The notes: generated from the sequence alone by a model not told the origin. Counted from the first letter of the stretch, positions 33,826-42,973 are shown. The stretch is 64,000 bases of DNA from Roseicyclus persicicus (GCF_012395815.1 NZ_JAAZQQ010000001.1:434001-498000); one strand, 5' to 3'. Numbers and translations: made by a program.

Positions 33826-34722
33826 ATGTCCACTTACGCCAATCTCCCGGCACCGTCGCCGGAACAGGGCCTGAACCGCTACCTTCAGGAAATTCGGAAG
33901 TTCCCGATGCTGGAACCCGAAGAGGAATACATGCTGGCCAAGCGCTGGGTCGAGGACCAGGACACCGAGGCGGCGCATCGCCTCGTCACCTCGCACCTGC
34001 GCCTCGCCGCCAAGATCGCCATGGGCTACCGCGGCTACGGCCTGCCGCAGGCCGAGGTGATTTCCGAGGCGAACGTCGGCCTGATGCAGGCGGTCAAGCG
34101 CTTCGACCCGGAAAAGGGCTTTCGCCTCGCGACCTACGCGATGTGGTGGATCCGCGCCGCGATCCAGGAATACATCCTGCGGTCCTGGAGCCTCGTGAAG
34201 CTCGGCACCACCAGCGCGCAGAAGAAGCTGTTCTTCAACCTGCGCAAGGCCAAGGCCCGCATCGGCGCGCTGGAGGAGGGCGACCTGCGCCCCGAGAACG
34301 TCGCGCGCATCGCCCATGACCTCGGCGTGACCGAGGACGAGGTGATCTCGATGAACCGGCGGCTGTCGGGCGGCGACGCGTCGCTCAACGCCACCGTCGG
34401 GTCGGAGGACGACAGCTCGACCCAGTGGCAGGACTGGCTCGAGGACGAGGACGCCGACCAGGCCTCGCAATACGCCGAGCGCGACGAGTACACCCAGCGC
34501 ATCGCCCTGATGGAAGAGGCGATGGCCGTGCTGAACGAGCGCGAGCGCGACATCCTCACCCAGCGCCGCCTGCAGGACGAGCCGGTGACGCTCGAGGACC
34601 TGTCGTCGGTCTACAACGTCAGCCGCGAACGCATCCGCCAGATCGAGGTGCGCGCCTTCGAGAAGCTGCAGAAGCGGATGCGCGAGCTGGCCCGCGAACA
34701 CGGGATGATGGCGACCGCCTGA
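33826..34722 (+). CDS. rpoH: RNA polymerase sigma-32 factor RpoH
   Basis: A 298-residue heat-shock sigma factor. Region 2 shows EAEVISEANVGLMQAVKRFDPEKGFRLATYAMWWIRAAIQEYI-like sequence, the RpoH box is QKKLFFNLRKAK near residue 131, and region 4 is TLEDLSSVYNVSRERIRQIEV. These separate it from housekeeping sigma factors. Rhodobacter species often have two such factors (RpoHI and RpoHII, the latter for singlet-oxygen stress); which one this is cannot be told by eye. It stands alone, with a strong hairpin after its stop. Confidence 0.96.
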   Translation: MSTYANLPAPSPEQGLNRYLQEIRKFPMLEPEEEYMLAKRWVEDQDTEAAHRLVTSHLRLAAKIAMGYRGYGLPQAEVISEANVGLMQAVKRFDPEKGFRLATYAMWWIRAAIQEYILRSWSLVKLGTTSAQKKLFFNLRKAKARIGALEEGDLRPENVARIAHDLGVTEDEVISMNRRLSGGDASLNATVGSEDDSSTQWQDWLEDEDADQASQYAERDEYTQRIALMEEAMAVLNERERDILTQRRLQDEPVTLEDLSSVYNVSRERIRQIEVRAFEKLQKRMRELAREHGMMATA

Positions 34723-34747
34723 CGCGGCCCATCCCCCGAACGCCCCC

Positions 34748-34779
34748 ACCGGCGCGGCCGCGACATCGGCCGCGCCGGT
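34748..34779 (+). terminator. Terminator hairpin after rpoH
   Basis: ACCGGCGCGGCCG and CGGCCGCGCCGGT form a perfect 13-bp stem over the loop CGACAT. The T-run is weak (TTCGCGTTT). It begins 26 bases after the rpoH stop. Confidence 0.65.
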
Positions 34780-34853
34780 TCGCGTTTCCGGTTGCCCGAC
34801 GGGGTGCGTTACCGCTAACACGGTGGCCGCGACCGACCGACGGGAGAGGGGCG

Positions 34854-35822
34854 ATGACCGACCATATCCGCTGGGGCATCCTGGGTGCCGCGGGCTTCGC
34901 GCGAAAGACCATGGCCCCCGCGATCACCGAGGCGCGGCGCTCGGCGCTGGTGGCGCTGGCCACCCGCGACGCGGCCAAGGCGGCGCCCTTCGCCGCCATC
35001 GCGCCGGGGCTGGCCGTGCACGACAGCTACGACGCGCTGCTGGCCGACCCCGCCATCGACGCGGTCTACATCCCGCTGCCGAACGCGCTCCACGTCGACT
35101 GGTCGATCCGCGCCGCCGAGGCCGGCAAGGCGGTGCTCTGCGAGAAACCCATCGCGCTGCAGGCCTCGGACTTCGACCGCCTGATCGAGACCCGCGACAG
35201 GACCGGCCGCCTGATCGCCGAGGCGTGGATGCCCGCCCATCACCCGCAATGGGCCAAGGTGCGCGACCTGATCGCGGACGGCGCGCTGGGCCGGCTGCAC
35301 ACGGTCACCGGTGTGTTCACCTACGGCCTTGCCGACCCGTCGAACATCCGCCTGTCGCCCGACCTGGCCGGTGGCGCGCTGCGCGACGTGGGGGTCTACC
35401 CCATCGGCGCCTTCCGCTTCGCCACCGGGCTCGAGCCCGAGATCCAGTGGGCCGACGCGATCCGCGAGGGCGGCGTCGACACCTCGGCCTGGGTGCAGGC
35501 GCGGGCGGGGGAGGTGCGGTTTTCCTTCCACGTCTCGATGCGCACGACGCGCTACCAGGCGATGGTCTTCGCCGGCGACGCCGGCCGCCTGACCGTGACC
35601 GCGCCCTTCAACGCGGGGCAGTACGGGCAGGCCGACCTGGTGCTGGTCCGCGACGGGCAGCCGACGCTGACCTACTCCTTCCCCGAGGCGCGGCAATACG
35701 CGCTGCAGGTCGAGGCCGTGGCCGCGACCCTTCTCGACGGCGCGCCCTTCCCCTATCCTCTGGAGGCCGCGCGCGGCACCCAGGCCGCGATCGACGCGGT
35801 GTTCGACCGACTGGAGGCGTAA
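34854..35822 (+). CDS. Gfo/Idh/MocA family oxidoreductase
   Basis: A 322-residue NAD(P)-binding oxidoreductase. The Rossmann motif is WGILGAAGFARKTMAPAI at the N-terminus, and the conserved CEKPIALQ signature is near residue 98. Family enzymes oxidise sugars, inositols or related polyols; the substrate here is unknown. It is well spaced from rpoH (a hairpin lies between) and only two bases before the DUF4389 gene, so the latter is probably in the same transcript. Confidence 0.92.
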   Translation: MTDHIRWGILGAAGFARKTMAPAITEARRSALVALATRDAAKAAPFAAIAPGLAVHDSYDALLADPAIDAVYIPLPNALHVDWSIRAAEAGKAVLCEKPIALQASDFDRLIETRDRTGRLIAEAWMPAHHPQWAKVRDLIADGALGRLHTVTGVFTYGLADPSNIRLSPDLAGGALRDVGVYPIGAFRFATGLEPEIQWADAIREGGVDTSAWVQARAGEVRFSFHVSMRTTRYQAMVFAGDAGRLTVTAPFNAGQYGQADLVLVRDGQPTLTYSFPEARQYALQVEAVAATLLDGAPFPYPLEAARGTQAAIDAVFDRLEA

Positions 35823-35824
35823 CG

Positions 35825-36130
35825 ATGGACCGCAACGACGACGACCGCGTGAACGGGCGGCTGCACGGCGACCAGCCCGAGGCCGGCAAGGACGGCATGG
35901 CGATGCGGCTGCTCTACATGGTGATCATCGCGATCATGCTGAGCCTCAGCCAGACCGTGCTGACCCTCATCACCGTGATCCAGTTCGTCATCATGCTGGT
36001 CAACACCGGGCAGCGGAACCAGCGGCTTGCCGATTTCGGCACCGATCTCGGCATCTGGATGGCCAAGGCCGCGCGCTACCAGTCGGCCGCCTCCGAGGTG
36101 AAGCCCTGGCCCTGGACCGACCTCGATTGA
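35825..36130 (+). CDS. DUF4389 domain membrane protein
   Basis: A 101-residue protein with a charged, Asp-rich N-terminus (DRNDDDRVNG) and two membrane helices (about residues 27-46 and 48-66, LLYMVIIAIMLSLSQTVLTLIT.. and VIQFVIMLVNTG). The later GIWMAKAARYQSAASEVKPWPW block fits DUF4389, whose members are small inner-membrane proteins of unknown role. The start is two bases after the stop of the oxidoreductase, indicating co-translation. Confidence 0.85.
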   Translation: MDRNDDDRVNGRLHGDQPEAGKDGMAMRLLYMVIIAIMLSLSQTVLTLITVIQFVIMLVNTGQRNQRLADFGTDLGIWMAKAARYQSAASEVKPWPWTDLD

Positions 36131-36189
36131 CAGCGTCACGCGGCGGGCCATGTCTGGGCCTGACACAGCCAGCCAGAGGAGCCCGCCCG

Positions 36190-36441
36190 ATGTCCGACGA
36201 CGCCGCACAGCCCATCGTTGCCCAGAAAGCCCCGTTCCCGATCGAGGTGACCGAGGGCAAGACCTATTTCTGGTGCGCCTGCGGCCGGTCCAAGTCGCAG
36301 CCCTTCTGCGACGGCTCGCACAAGGGCACCGGCCTGTCCCCGGTCAAGCACACGGCGGACAAGGACGGGAAGCTGTTCTTCTGCGGCTGCAAGGCCAGCG
36401 CCAAGGCGCCGTTCTGCGACGGGTCGCACAACCGGCTCTGA
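36190..36441 (+). CDS. CDGSH iron-sulfur domain protein
   Basis: An 83-residue protein with two CDGSH iron-sulfur motifs, CACGRSKSQPFCDGSH (about residues 29-44) and CGCKASAKAPFCDGSH (about 65-80). Each should bind a 2Fe-2S cluster with three Cys and one His, as in mitoNEET relatives. Such proteins are cytoplasmic and take part in redox or iron-sulfur transfer. The start at 36190 has GAGGAGCCC upstream; the frame extends further but that part lacks the usual N-terminus. It is 59 bases after DUF4389. Confidence 0.95.
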   Translation: MSDDAAQPIVAQKAPFPIEVTEGKTYFWCACGRSKSQPFCDGSHKGTGLSPVKHTADKDGKLFFCGCKASAKAPFCDGSHNRL

Positions 36442-36504
36442 CCCCGCGCTTGCCCCCCGTGGCCCCGCGGGCGTAGTCTGGCGGGCGTCAGGGAGGGGTT
36501 CGGC

Positions 36505-36774
36505 ATGGCCGGCGGATGGACGCGCGACGGGGCGGTGGGCGACCAGATCGAGGCTTCGATCCAGGACGAGCTTGCCCGCCTCAAGGCCCGGCCCGCGCCC
36601 GTGGGCGACGGCCTGACCCACTGCGCCGACTGCGAGGAGCCGATCCCCGAGGCGCGGCGGCAGGCCATCCCCGGCGTCAAGCTGTGCCGCGACTGCGCCG
36701 CCGCGCGCGACGCACGCCCCGTGGCCCGGGGCGGCATCAACCGGCGCGGCTCCAAGGACAGCCAGCTCAAGTGA
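36505..36774 (+). CDS. DksA/TraR-type zinc finger protein
   Basis: An 89-residue protein with the TraR/DksA C4 zinc finger: HCADCEEPIPEARRQAIPG...LCRDC (Cys pairs about residues 40-43 and 61-64). It lacks the long N-terminal coiled coil of full DksA, like the short TraR/YbiI group, and may bind RNA polymerase at its secondary channel. The start follows GGGAGGGGTTCGGC. It is the last gene of a small plus-strand row before the MFS gene on the other strand. Confidence 0.88.
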   Translation: MAGGWTRDGAVGDQIEASIQDELARLKARPAPVGDGLTHCADCEEPIPEARRQAIPGVKLCRDCAAARDARPVARGGINRRGSKDSQLK

Positions 36775-36781
36775 CGCCCGC

Positions 36782-38113
36782 CTAGCCGTGGGTCGGCCAG
36801 CTGCGGTGCTCGTCGTCGATGACGAAGACGTGCCGGTGCCGCCGGCCGCCGTGGTCGCGCAGGTGCGGGTGGTCGCCGGGCAGGTCGGGGTGGTCGTGGG
36901 CCACCTCTTGCGGGTCGCCCGCGGGCCAGAGCCGCAGCGCCGCGACCACGCCCCCCGCGCCGACCCCGCCCAGCACCAGGAGCGTGCCGCCCATCCCCAG
37001 CAGGCCCCCGGCCCAGCCGGCCAGCGGGTAGGTCACCAGCCAGCAGGCATGGCTGAGCGCGAACTGCGCGGCGAACAGCGCCGGCCGGTCCTCGGCGTGC
37101 GACGACCGCCGGAGAAGCCGCCCCGACGGCGTCAGGATCGCGGAATAGGCCAGCCCCATCCCCGCCCAGCCGGCCAGCAGCACGGCCCAGGGCAGGGGGC
37201 CCGTCCCCAGCATCGCGGCGGCAAGCCCGAGGCTGAGCGCCGCCAGCCCCGCCGCCGCGGCCAGCATCACGCCCCGGTCGGGCAGCGTGTCGAGCAGCCG
37301 CGGCAGGGCCAGCGCCGCCAGCATCGACCCGCCCCCGAAGGCCGCCAGCGCGACCGCCACCTCGGCCTCGCCCAGCCCGTAGCCCGCCCGCACGATCACC
37401 ACCGTGTTCACGATCACGAAGGCCCCCGCCGCCGCCGCCGTCAGGTTCAGGGCCAGGAGCCCCCGCAGCCGCGGCGTGGCGAGGTAGATCCGCACCCCCC
37501 GCGTGAGCCGGTCGCCAAAGCCCCGCCGCGCCTCAGCCCCCGCCCGCGCCGGCAGCGCGGTGCCCGCCACCAGCAGCGCCGAGCCGAGAAAGCCCAGCAC
37601 CGTCCCCGCGAACAGGCCCTGGTAGCTGATGACCAGCAGCAGAACCCCCGCAAGCGCCGGGCTGAGCAGCGATTCGAGATCGTAGGCCAGCCGCGATAGC
37701 GACAGGGCGCGGGTATAGTCCCGTTCCTCGGGCAGGATGTCGGGGATCACCGCCTGGAAGGCTGGGGTGAAGCTGGCCGAGGCCGCCTGCAGCACGAAGA
37801 TCAGGGCGTAGACCTGCCAGACCGCGTCGATGAAGGGCAGCGCCAGCGCCACGGCGGCGCGGATCAGGTCGGCGCCGATCAGCACCGCCTTGCGCGGCAG
37901 CCGCTCGGCCAGCGCCGCGGCGACGGGGGACAGGCCCACATAGGCCACCATCTTGATCGCCAGCGCCGTGCCCAGCACCGCCCCCGCCCGGTCCCCGGCC
38001 AGGTCATAGGCCAGGAGCCCCAGCGCCACCGTCATCAGCCCGGTGCCGACCAGCGCGACGACCTGCGCCGCGAACAGGCGCGCGTAGACGCGATGGGCGA
38101 GGACGGCGAACAT
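36782..38113 (-). CDS. MFS transporter with histidine-rich C-terminal tail
   Basis: A 443-residue major facilitator with about twelve helices. The first half starts VYARLFAAQVVALVGTGLMTVALGLLAYD and the VAAALAERLPRKAVLIGADLIRA loop is the family's cytoplasmic signature. The last ~40 residues are rich in histidine (HDHPDLPGDHPHLRDHGG...HRHVF), which is unusual and suggests metal binding, possibly to sense or scavenge zinc or nickel. The transported compound is unknown. It is convergent with the DksA-like gene. Confidence 0.9.
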   Translation of the reverse strand: MFAVLAHRVYARLFAAQVVALVGTGLMTVALGLLAYDLAGDRAGAVLGTALAIKMVAYVGLSPVAAALAERLPRKAVLIGADLIRAAVALALPFIDAVWQVYALIFVLQAASASFTPAFQAVIPDILPEERDYTRALSLSRLAYDLESLLSPALAGVLLLVISYQGLFAGTVLGFLGSALLVAGTALPARAGAEARRGFGDRLTRGVRIYLATPRLRGLLALNLTAAAAGAFVIVNTVVIVRAGYGLGEAEVAVALAAFGGGSMLAALALPRLLDTLPDRGVMLAAAAGLAALSLGLAAAMLGTGPLPWAVLLAGWAGMGLAYSAILTPSGRLLRRSSHAEDRPALFAAQFALSHACWLVTYPLAGWAGGLLGMGGTLLVLGGVGAGGVVAALRLWPAGDPQEVAHDHPDLPGDHPHLRDHGGRRHRHVFVIDDEHRSWPTHG

Positions 38114-38157
38114 TCCCCCGGTCTAGCACGCCGGCCCCGGCCCTGTCCGCCGCCTCG

Positions 38158-39111
38158 TCAGACCGCCCGCAGCGCGATGGCGGCGACGGTCGCCACGGTC
38201 AGCCGGGTGGCCTGCGTCAGCCGCGTGAAATCGACCCCGTCCACGGTGTCGCCGGTGGTGTGGTAGGCCGGGTCGCCCTCGACCGCGCCGCCGTCGTAGA
38301 AGCCGATGGCGGGGTAGCCCTCGGCCTCGAAGGGCATGTAGTCGCTGTTCCAGATGTCGGACCGGGCGATGGTGAAATCGGTGTGCCGCGCCGCCATCAG
38401 GGCCGCGATCTCGCCCGCCGCCTGGGCGGCGGCATCGTTCTCGGCGCGCAGGTTGCCCTCGTCGGCCTCGATCCAGAACGGCGCGCCGGGTTCGGGGCCG
38501 GTGCGGCCGAGCATGTCGAGGTTCACCATCAGCCCCAGCGGCCAGCCCTTGGCCCGGAACAGCCCCGCCAGCGCCGCCGCCCCCGCGTAGTCCTGTTCCT
38601 CGGCGGCGAAGGCGGCCGAGGCGATGCCGATCGGCAGGTCGGCCGCGGCGAGGATCCGGTGCGCCTCGATCATCGCCGCGACGCCGGTGGCGTTGTCGTT
38701 GGCGCCGGGGGCAAGGCGCATCGGGTCCTCGGACAGGCTGTCCATGTGCGCGCCAAGCAAGATCACCCCGCGCGGGTCGGCGGGATCCCCGGCAAGGATG
38801 TTGTGGCGGATCAGGCCCGGCTCCAGCTCGAAGGGGTGGTAGGCCAGCGCCCGCGGCCCGACCCCGATATCGCGGAAGGCCGTGGCCACCCAGTGTTCCA
38901 CAGCGGGGAAATCGGGGTGCGGCGTGTAGCGGGTGGGAAAGGCGGCCAGCGCCTCGACCGTGGCGCGCAGCCGGTCGGTCGACACCTGCGCGACCAGCGG
39001 CGCCACCGGGTCGTCCTGCGCGCGCAGGAGGCCGGGGGTCAGGCTGGCCAGCGCGCCGGCCAGCACGCCGCGGCGGGTCAGGGTCAGGCTCGGCATCGGG
39101 GGGAGGGGCAT
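38158..39111 (-). CDS. M28 family metallopeptidase, Tat-exported
   Basis: A 317-residue peptidase. A twin-arginine signal (LTRRGVLAGALASLTPG) is near the N-terminus. Zinc ligands of M28 are visible: GAHMDS (His), GANDNATG (Asp), AAEEQD (Glu pair), NLDMLG (Asp) and YHTTGDT (His). It should be an aminopeptidase working in the periplasm after folding in the cytoplasm. The start at 39111 has GGAG upstream; the ATG five codons later has no purine-rich site. It is 44 bases after the MFS gene start on the same strand. Confidence 0.9.
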   Translation of the reverse strand: MPLPPMPSLTLTRRGVLAGALASLTPGLLRAQDDPVAPLVAQVSTDRLRATVEALAAFPTRYTPHPDFPAVEHWVATAFRDIGVGPRALAYHPFELEPGLIRHNILAGDPADPRGVILLGAHMDSLSEDPMRLAPGANDNATGVAAMIEAHRILAAADLPIGIASAAFAAEEQDYAGAAALAGLFRAKGWPLGLMVNLDMLGRTGPEPGAPFWIEADEGNLRAENDAAAQAAGEIAALMAARHTDFTIARSDIWNSDYMPFEAEGYPAIGFYDGGAVEGDPAYHTTGDTVDGVDFTRLTQATRLTVATVAAIALRAV

Positions 39112-39196
39112 GGGCGGCGCTCCGGCCAGGGGGGCGGCGCCGGCCGTCCCGGCGCCGTGCGGACACACTACCCCAGCCGCGCCCGAGTCGCACCGC

Positions 39197-39400
39197 CTAT
39201 CGCCGGCGCCTGCCCCGCAGCCAGCGCACGAAGGGCACCACGTCCAGCGCCGCGATCGCCACGCCGAGGGGCAGCATCCACAGCCCGAAGACCGGCAGGA
39301 TGGCCAGGAACCCGCCCGCGATGAACAGGAGCCCGAGGATCAGACGCAGGCCCGGCGGCACCCGCTGCCGCACCCGCACCAGCAGGCGGCGCGCCCACAT
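39197..39400 (-). CDS. Small basic membrane protein
   Basis: A 67-residue protein with a basic N-terminus (ARRLLVRVRQR), two membrane helices in GLRLILGLLFIAGGFLAILPVFGLWMLPLGVAIAALDVVPF, and a C-terminal RRRR. The PVFGLWMLPLG pattern recurs in small Rhodobacterales membrane proteins of unknown function. It lies 48 bases after the oligopeptidase stop on the same strand and may be its operon partner. Confidence 0.65.
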   Translation of the reverse strand: MWARRLLVRVRQRVPPGLRLILGLLFIAGGFLAILPVFGLWMLPLGVAIAALDVVPFVRWLRGRRRR

Positions 39401-39448
39401 CCGCCAACGCTGCCAGTCCTCCGTGCGGACGAAGGGGAGACGGCCGAT

Positions 39449-41278
39449 CTATGCCTCCATCGCTTCCAGCTGGTCGATGAAGCCCTCGATCATCGACAGC
39501 CCCTTGTCCCAGAAGGCCGGGTCGGAGGCGTCGAGGCCGAAGGGTGCCAGAAGCTCCTTGTGGTGCTTGGACCCGCCCGCGCGCAGCATGTCGAAATACT
39601 TCTCCTGGAAGCCCGCGTCGCCCTCGGCGTAGACGGCATAGAGCGCGTTCACCAGCCCGTCGCCGAAGGCATAGGCGTAGACGTAGAAGGGCGAGTGCAC
39701 GAAATGCGGGATGTAGGCCCAGAAGGTCTCGTAGCCCTCCATGAAGTCGAAGGCCGGCCCGAGGCTCTCGGCCTGCACGCTCATCCACAGCGCGTTGATG
39801 TCGTCGGGGGTCAGTTCCCCCTCGCGCCGGGCGGCGTGCAGCTTGCACTCGAAGTCGTAGAAGGCGATCTGGCGCACGACCGTGTTGATCATGTCCTCGA
39901 CCTTGCCCGCCAGCAGCACCTTGCGCGCGGCGTCGTCCGGCGCGTCCTTGAGCATCTTCTGGAAGGTCAGCATCTCGCCGAACACGCTCGCCGTCTCGGC
40001 CAGCGTCAGCGGCGTGGAGGACAGCAGCTCCCCCTGGCCCGCCGCCAGCCGCTGGTGCACGCCATGGCCCAGCTCATGGGCCAGAGTCATCACGTCCCGC
40101 GGTTTCCCGAGGTAGTTCAGCATCACGTAGGGGTGCACGTCCGCGACGGTCGGGTGCGCGAAGGCTCCGGGCGCCTTGCCCTCCTTCACGGCGGCGTCGA
40201 TCCAGCCCTTGGTAAAGAACGGCTCGGCCAGCTCGGCCATCCTGGGGTCGAAGCCCGCGTAGGCGTCGGTCACCAGCGCGCGCGCCTCGTCCCAGCCGAA
40301 CAGCCGCGTCTCCTCCATCGGCAGGGGCGCGTTGCGGTCCCAGACCTCCAGCGTCTCCAGCCCCAGCCACTTCGCCTTGAGCAGGTAGTAGCGGTGCGAC
40401 AGCCGCGGGTAGGCGGCGACGACCGCGTTGCGCAGCGCCTCGACCACCTCGGGCTCGACGTGGTTCGACAGGTGCCGGCCCATCTGCGGGCTGGGCAGCT
40501 TGCGCCAGCGGTCGGTGATCTCCTTCTCCTTGGCCAGCGTGTTGTGGACGCGCGCGAAGAGCGGCAGCTTCTCGGAAAACCCCTTCGCCAGCGCCCGCGC
40601 GCCCGCCTCGCGGCGGCTGCGGGCCTGCTCGGTCATCAGGTTCAGCGTCGCCTCGATGCCGAGGGTCTCGCCGTCCACCTCGAAGGACATCCCCGCGATG
40701 GTCTCGTCGAACAGCTTGTTCCACGCGCTCGCGCCGACCACCGACTGGTCGTGCAGGAACTTCTCCAGCTCGTCCGACAGCTGGTAGGGCTTCATCGCCC
40801 GCATCCGGTCGAACACCGGCTTGTAGCGCGCCAGCGCCGGGTCGCCGCCGAACACCTCGGCATAGCGCGCGTCGGGGATGCGGTTGAACTCCAGCCCGAA
40901 GAACACGAGTCCCGTGGTGTAGGTCGTGATCCGGTCCTGCATGTCCGACATGAACTTGGCGCGCGCCGCATCGGTCGTGTGCTGGTAGTAGCGCAGGCCG
41001 GCATAGGACATGATCCGCCCCGCCACGCTGTCGATCCGCTCGTAGCGCTGCACGCAGTCCAGCATCTCCGCGGTGTCGAGTTCGGCCAGCTTCCCCTCGT
41101 AGCTCGCGGCGAAGCTCACGCACTCCGCCTCCAGCCAGTCGAGATCGGCCTTCAGCTGCGGCGCGTCCGGCGCGGCGTAGAGGTCGCTCAGGTCCCAGTC
41201 CGGCAGATCGCCCAGCGGCTGGCCCCCGGCGTCGGCGGCGGCATCGCGGGGCAGGGCGGCGGGAAAGGGCAGGCGCAT
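39449..41278 (-). CDS. pepF: M3 family oligoendopeptidase F
   Basis: A 609-residue cytoplasmic metallopeptidase. The zinc site is TLAHELGHGVHQRL near residue 380, with the third ligand in a downstream ETASVFGEML region. It degrades short peptides of about 5-20 residues. The length and the M3 C-terminal FDMLRAGGSKHHKELLAPFGLD block are normal for PepF. The start at 41278 has AAGGA upstream. It appears to be the first gene of its unit. Confidence 0.93.
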   Translation of the reverse strand: MRLPFPAALPRDAAADAGGQPLGDLPDWDLSDLYAAPDAPQLKADLDWLEAECVSFAASYEGKLAELDTAEMLDCVQRYERIDSVAGRIMSYAGLRYYQHTTDAARAKFMSDMQDRITTYTTGLVFFGLEFNRIPDARYAEVFGGDPALARYKPVFDRMRAMKPYQLSDELEKFLHDQSVVGASAWNKLFDETIAGMSFEVDGETLGIEATLNLMTEQARSRREAGARALAKGFSEKLPLFARVHNTLAKEKEITDRWRKLPSPQMGRHLSNHVEPEVVEALRNAVVAAYPRLSHRYYLLKAKWLGLETLEVWDRNAPLPMEETRLFGWDEARALVTDAYAGFDPRMAELAEPFFTKGWIDAAVKEGKAPGAFAHPTVADVHPYVMLNYLGKPRDVMTLAHELGHGVHQRLAAGQGELLSSTPLTLAETASVFGEMLTFQKMLKDAPDDAARKVLLAGKVEDMINTVVRQIAFYDFECKLHAARREGELTPDDINALWMSVQAESLGPAFDFMEGYETFWAYIPHFVHSPFYVYAYAFGDGLVNALYAVYAEGDAGFQEKYFDMLRAGGSKHHKELLAPFGLDASDPAFWDKGLSMIEGFIDQLEAMEA

Positions 41279-41421
41279 CGGGTATCCTTCGTCAGCTGTC
41301 TCTCGGGTCCGCCTGATATGGCCCGTCCCCGCGCCGGTCTCAAGCCGGACGGCGCGTACCGCGTGCAACTTCCCGCCGGAAACCGCCGCCGCGCCGAGCA
41401 GTGCAGATAGAACGCCCCCCT

Positions 41422-41443
41422 CATCTTTGCTTGAAAAATACTC
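41422..41443 (-). repeat. Dispersed 22-bp motif, copy 2
   Basis: On the minus strand: GAGTATTT, TTC, AAGCAAAGATG. Apart from the three middle bases it equals the copy at 23640-23661. It is in the 250-base gap between the pepF start and the next minus-strand gene, about 145 bases upstream of pepF. Nothing else was seen in that gap. Confidence 0.65.
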
Positions 41444-41530
41444 CGGGGGTCGCCGTTGTTGCGCCATTGGTCCGAGCGACAATGGCGACGGGGCTGGCCC
41501 CCGGCGCCTGCACCGCGGGCGCACCCCGCT

Positions 41531-41887
41531 TCAGAGCTCGACCTCGCCCCCCTCGCCGACCTCGGGCAGCGGCTCCTGCCCCCAGGCCGGCGCGTCGGGC
41601 GCGCGCCGGATCATGATGTCGCCGTTCGGCAGCCGCTCGGGCAGCTCGTAGTAGGACAGGTCGTCCACCAGCTCGCCCAGCCGGTCGATCATCGGCAGCA
41701 CCTCCTCCTCGAAGAAGGGCCGCGCCTCCTCCAGCAGGGGCCGCATCTCGTCCATCAGCCCCTCGAGGATCATCCGCGTCCCCTCGCCCAGCAGGTCGAG
41801 CCCGTCGCGCAGGCCCTCGCCCTCCTCCTGTGCCGCCGCCGGCGTCGCAAGGCCCAGCAGCGCCGCGACCAGAATGACCTTCCGCAT
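41531..41887 (-). CDS. Acidic exported helical protein
   Basis: A 118-residue protein with a signal peptide (MRKVILVAALLGLATPAAA, cleavage near AAA-QE). The mature part is very acidic and helical (EEGEGLRDGLDLLGEGTRMILEG, then MDEMRPLLEEARPFFEEEV) and may form an amphipathic coiled coil in the periplasm. The second ATG (41887) is used because GGAGG is eight bases before it; the first ATG is too close to that site. No function is known. It is separated from the endonuclease-like gene upstream by 56 bases. Confidence 0.75.
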   Translation of the reverse strand: MRKVILVAALLGLATPAAAQEEGEGLRDGLDLLGEGTRMILEGLMDEMRPLLEEARPFFEEEVLPMIDRLGELVDDLSYYELPERLPNGDIMIRRAPDAPAWGQEPLPEVGEGGEVEL

Positions 41888-41943
41888 CGTCATGTCCTCC
41901 GTCTCGCGTCCCCCGTCTCAGATAGGAAGCCGCCCGCGCCCTG

Positions 41944-42969
41944 TCACCCCGGCGGGGCCAGGTCGACCGACACCGGGAAATGGTCCGACGCCGCCAGCAG
42001 CGCCGTCCGCAGCCCCTCGTCCTCCCAGCAGCCCGGGTCCTCGAACGGGTGCCAGACCCGCCAGCCCCGCGCCGCCGCGCGCAGGCCGGGCGACACCATC
42101 ACGTAATCCAGCAGCGCCGACAGGTAGCGCCCCTCCGAGGCGATGTAGAACCGCGCCGTGGTGGGCGCGGCCACGATCCGCCGCTCCAGCGCGCGGGCGG
42201 CGTGGGGGTCGTACATCAGCCCCGCCGCGCCGTCGTGCCAGCCCATCACGATCTCGACGCCCGAGCGCCCGAACAGGTCCTCGTAGACGTCGAGGCCGGG
42301 GCCGTCGTTCAGGTCGCCGGCCAGGATCACCGCCTCGCCCGCCGCCAGGTGCGCGTCGACCCGGCGCCTGAGCCAGATGCACTGCGCCAGCTGCTTGCGC
42401 CGGTTGGAGATGGCGATCTTCATCGCGTGGTCGGGGTCGCGCGCGCCGTGGGGGGCCTTGGATTTCACGTGCACCCCGATCAGGCGGATCGGCCCCAGCG
42501 CCGTTTCCAGCCGCGCCTCCAGCGGCGGCTTCGAGAACTCCACCAGGTCCTCGGTCGCGTCGATGTCGAGGTCGATGCGGAACGGCCGGTCGAAGCGCGG
42601 CGCGCCGATCTCCAGGGGGTCGTGCACCGCCGTCAACGCGTCGGGGTCGTAGAGCAGCATGATCTCCTGCTGCGTCTCGTTGGCGAACCCCATGCAGACC
42701 CGGCGCGCCCGGATCCCGGCATGGGCCGCGAAATTGGCCAGCGCCACGGCGCCGTCCCGGTGCGGCGACACGTCGGGCGCCTCGACCACCAGCACCGCGT
42801 CGGCGTCCAGCGCCCGGAACACGGTCGCCAGCCCCGCGATCTGCTGCGCCCGCGTCACGTTCTGCCGCGCCGACCAGCGGTTGTCGTTCAGCAGCCGCCC
42901 GGCGTCGTCGAACAGGGCGTGGAACCACTCGACGTTGTAGGTGGCGATCCTCAGGGGCCGCGCCGCCAT
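41944..42969 (-). CDS. Endonuclease/exonuclease/phosphatase family protein
   Basis: A 341-residue protein of the EEP superfamily. N-terminal RIATYNVEWFHALF holds the Asn, LVVEAPDV the metal-binding Glu, GDLNDGPG the Asp-Asn pair, and SDHFPVSVDL the Asp-His near the C-terminus. These are the metal and catalytic residues that cleave phosphoesters in DNA, RNA, lipids or inositols. No signal peptide is seen. The substrate is unknown. It starts four bases after the stop of the J-domain gene, so the two are co-translated. Confidence 0.9.
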   Translation of the reverse strand: MAARPLRIATYNVEWFHALFDDAGRLLNDNRWSARQNVTRAQQIAGLATVFRALDADAVLVVEAPDVSPHRDGAVALANFAAHAGIRARRVCMGFANETQQEIMLLYDPDALTAVHDPLEIGAPRFDRPFRIDLDIDATEDLVEFSKPPLEARLETALGPIRLIGVHVKSKAPHGARDPDHAMKIAISNRRKQLAQCIWLRRRVDAHLAAGEAVILAGDLNDGPGLDVYEDLFGRSGVEIVMGWHDGAAGLMYDPHAARALERRIVAAPTTARFYIASEGRYLSALLDYVMVSPGLRAAARGWRVWHPFEDPGCWEDEGLRTALLAASDHFPVSVDLAPPG

Positions 42970-42973
42970 CGCC

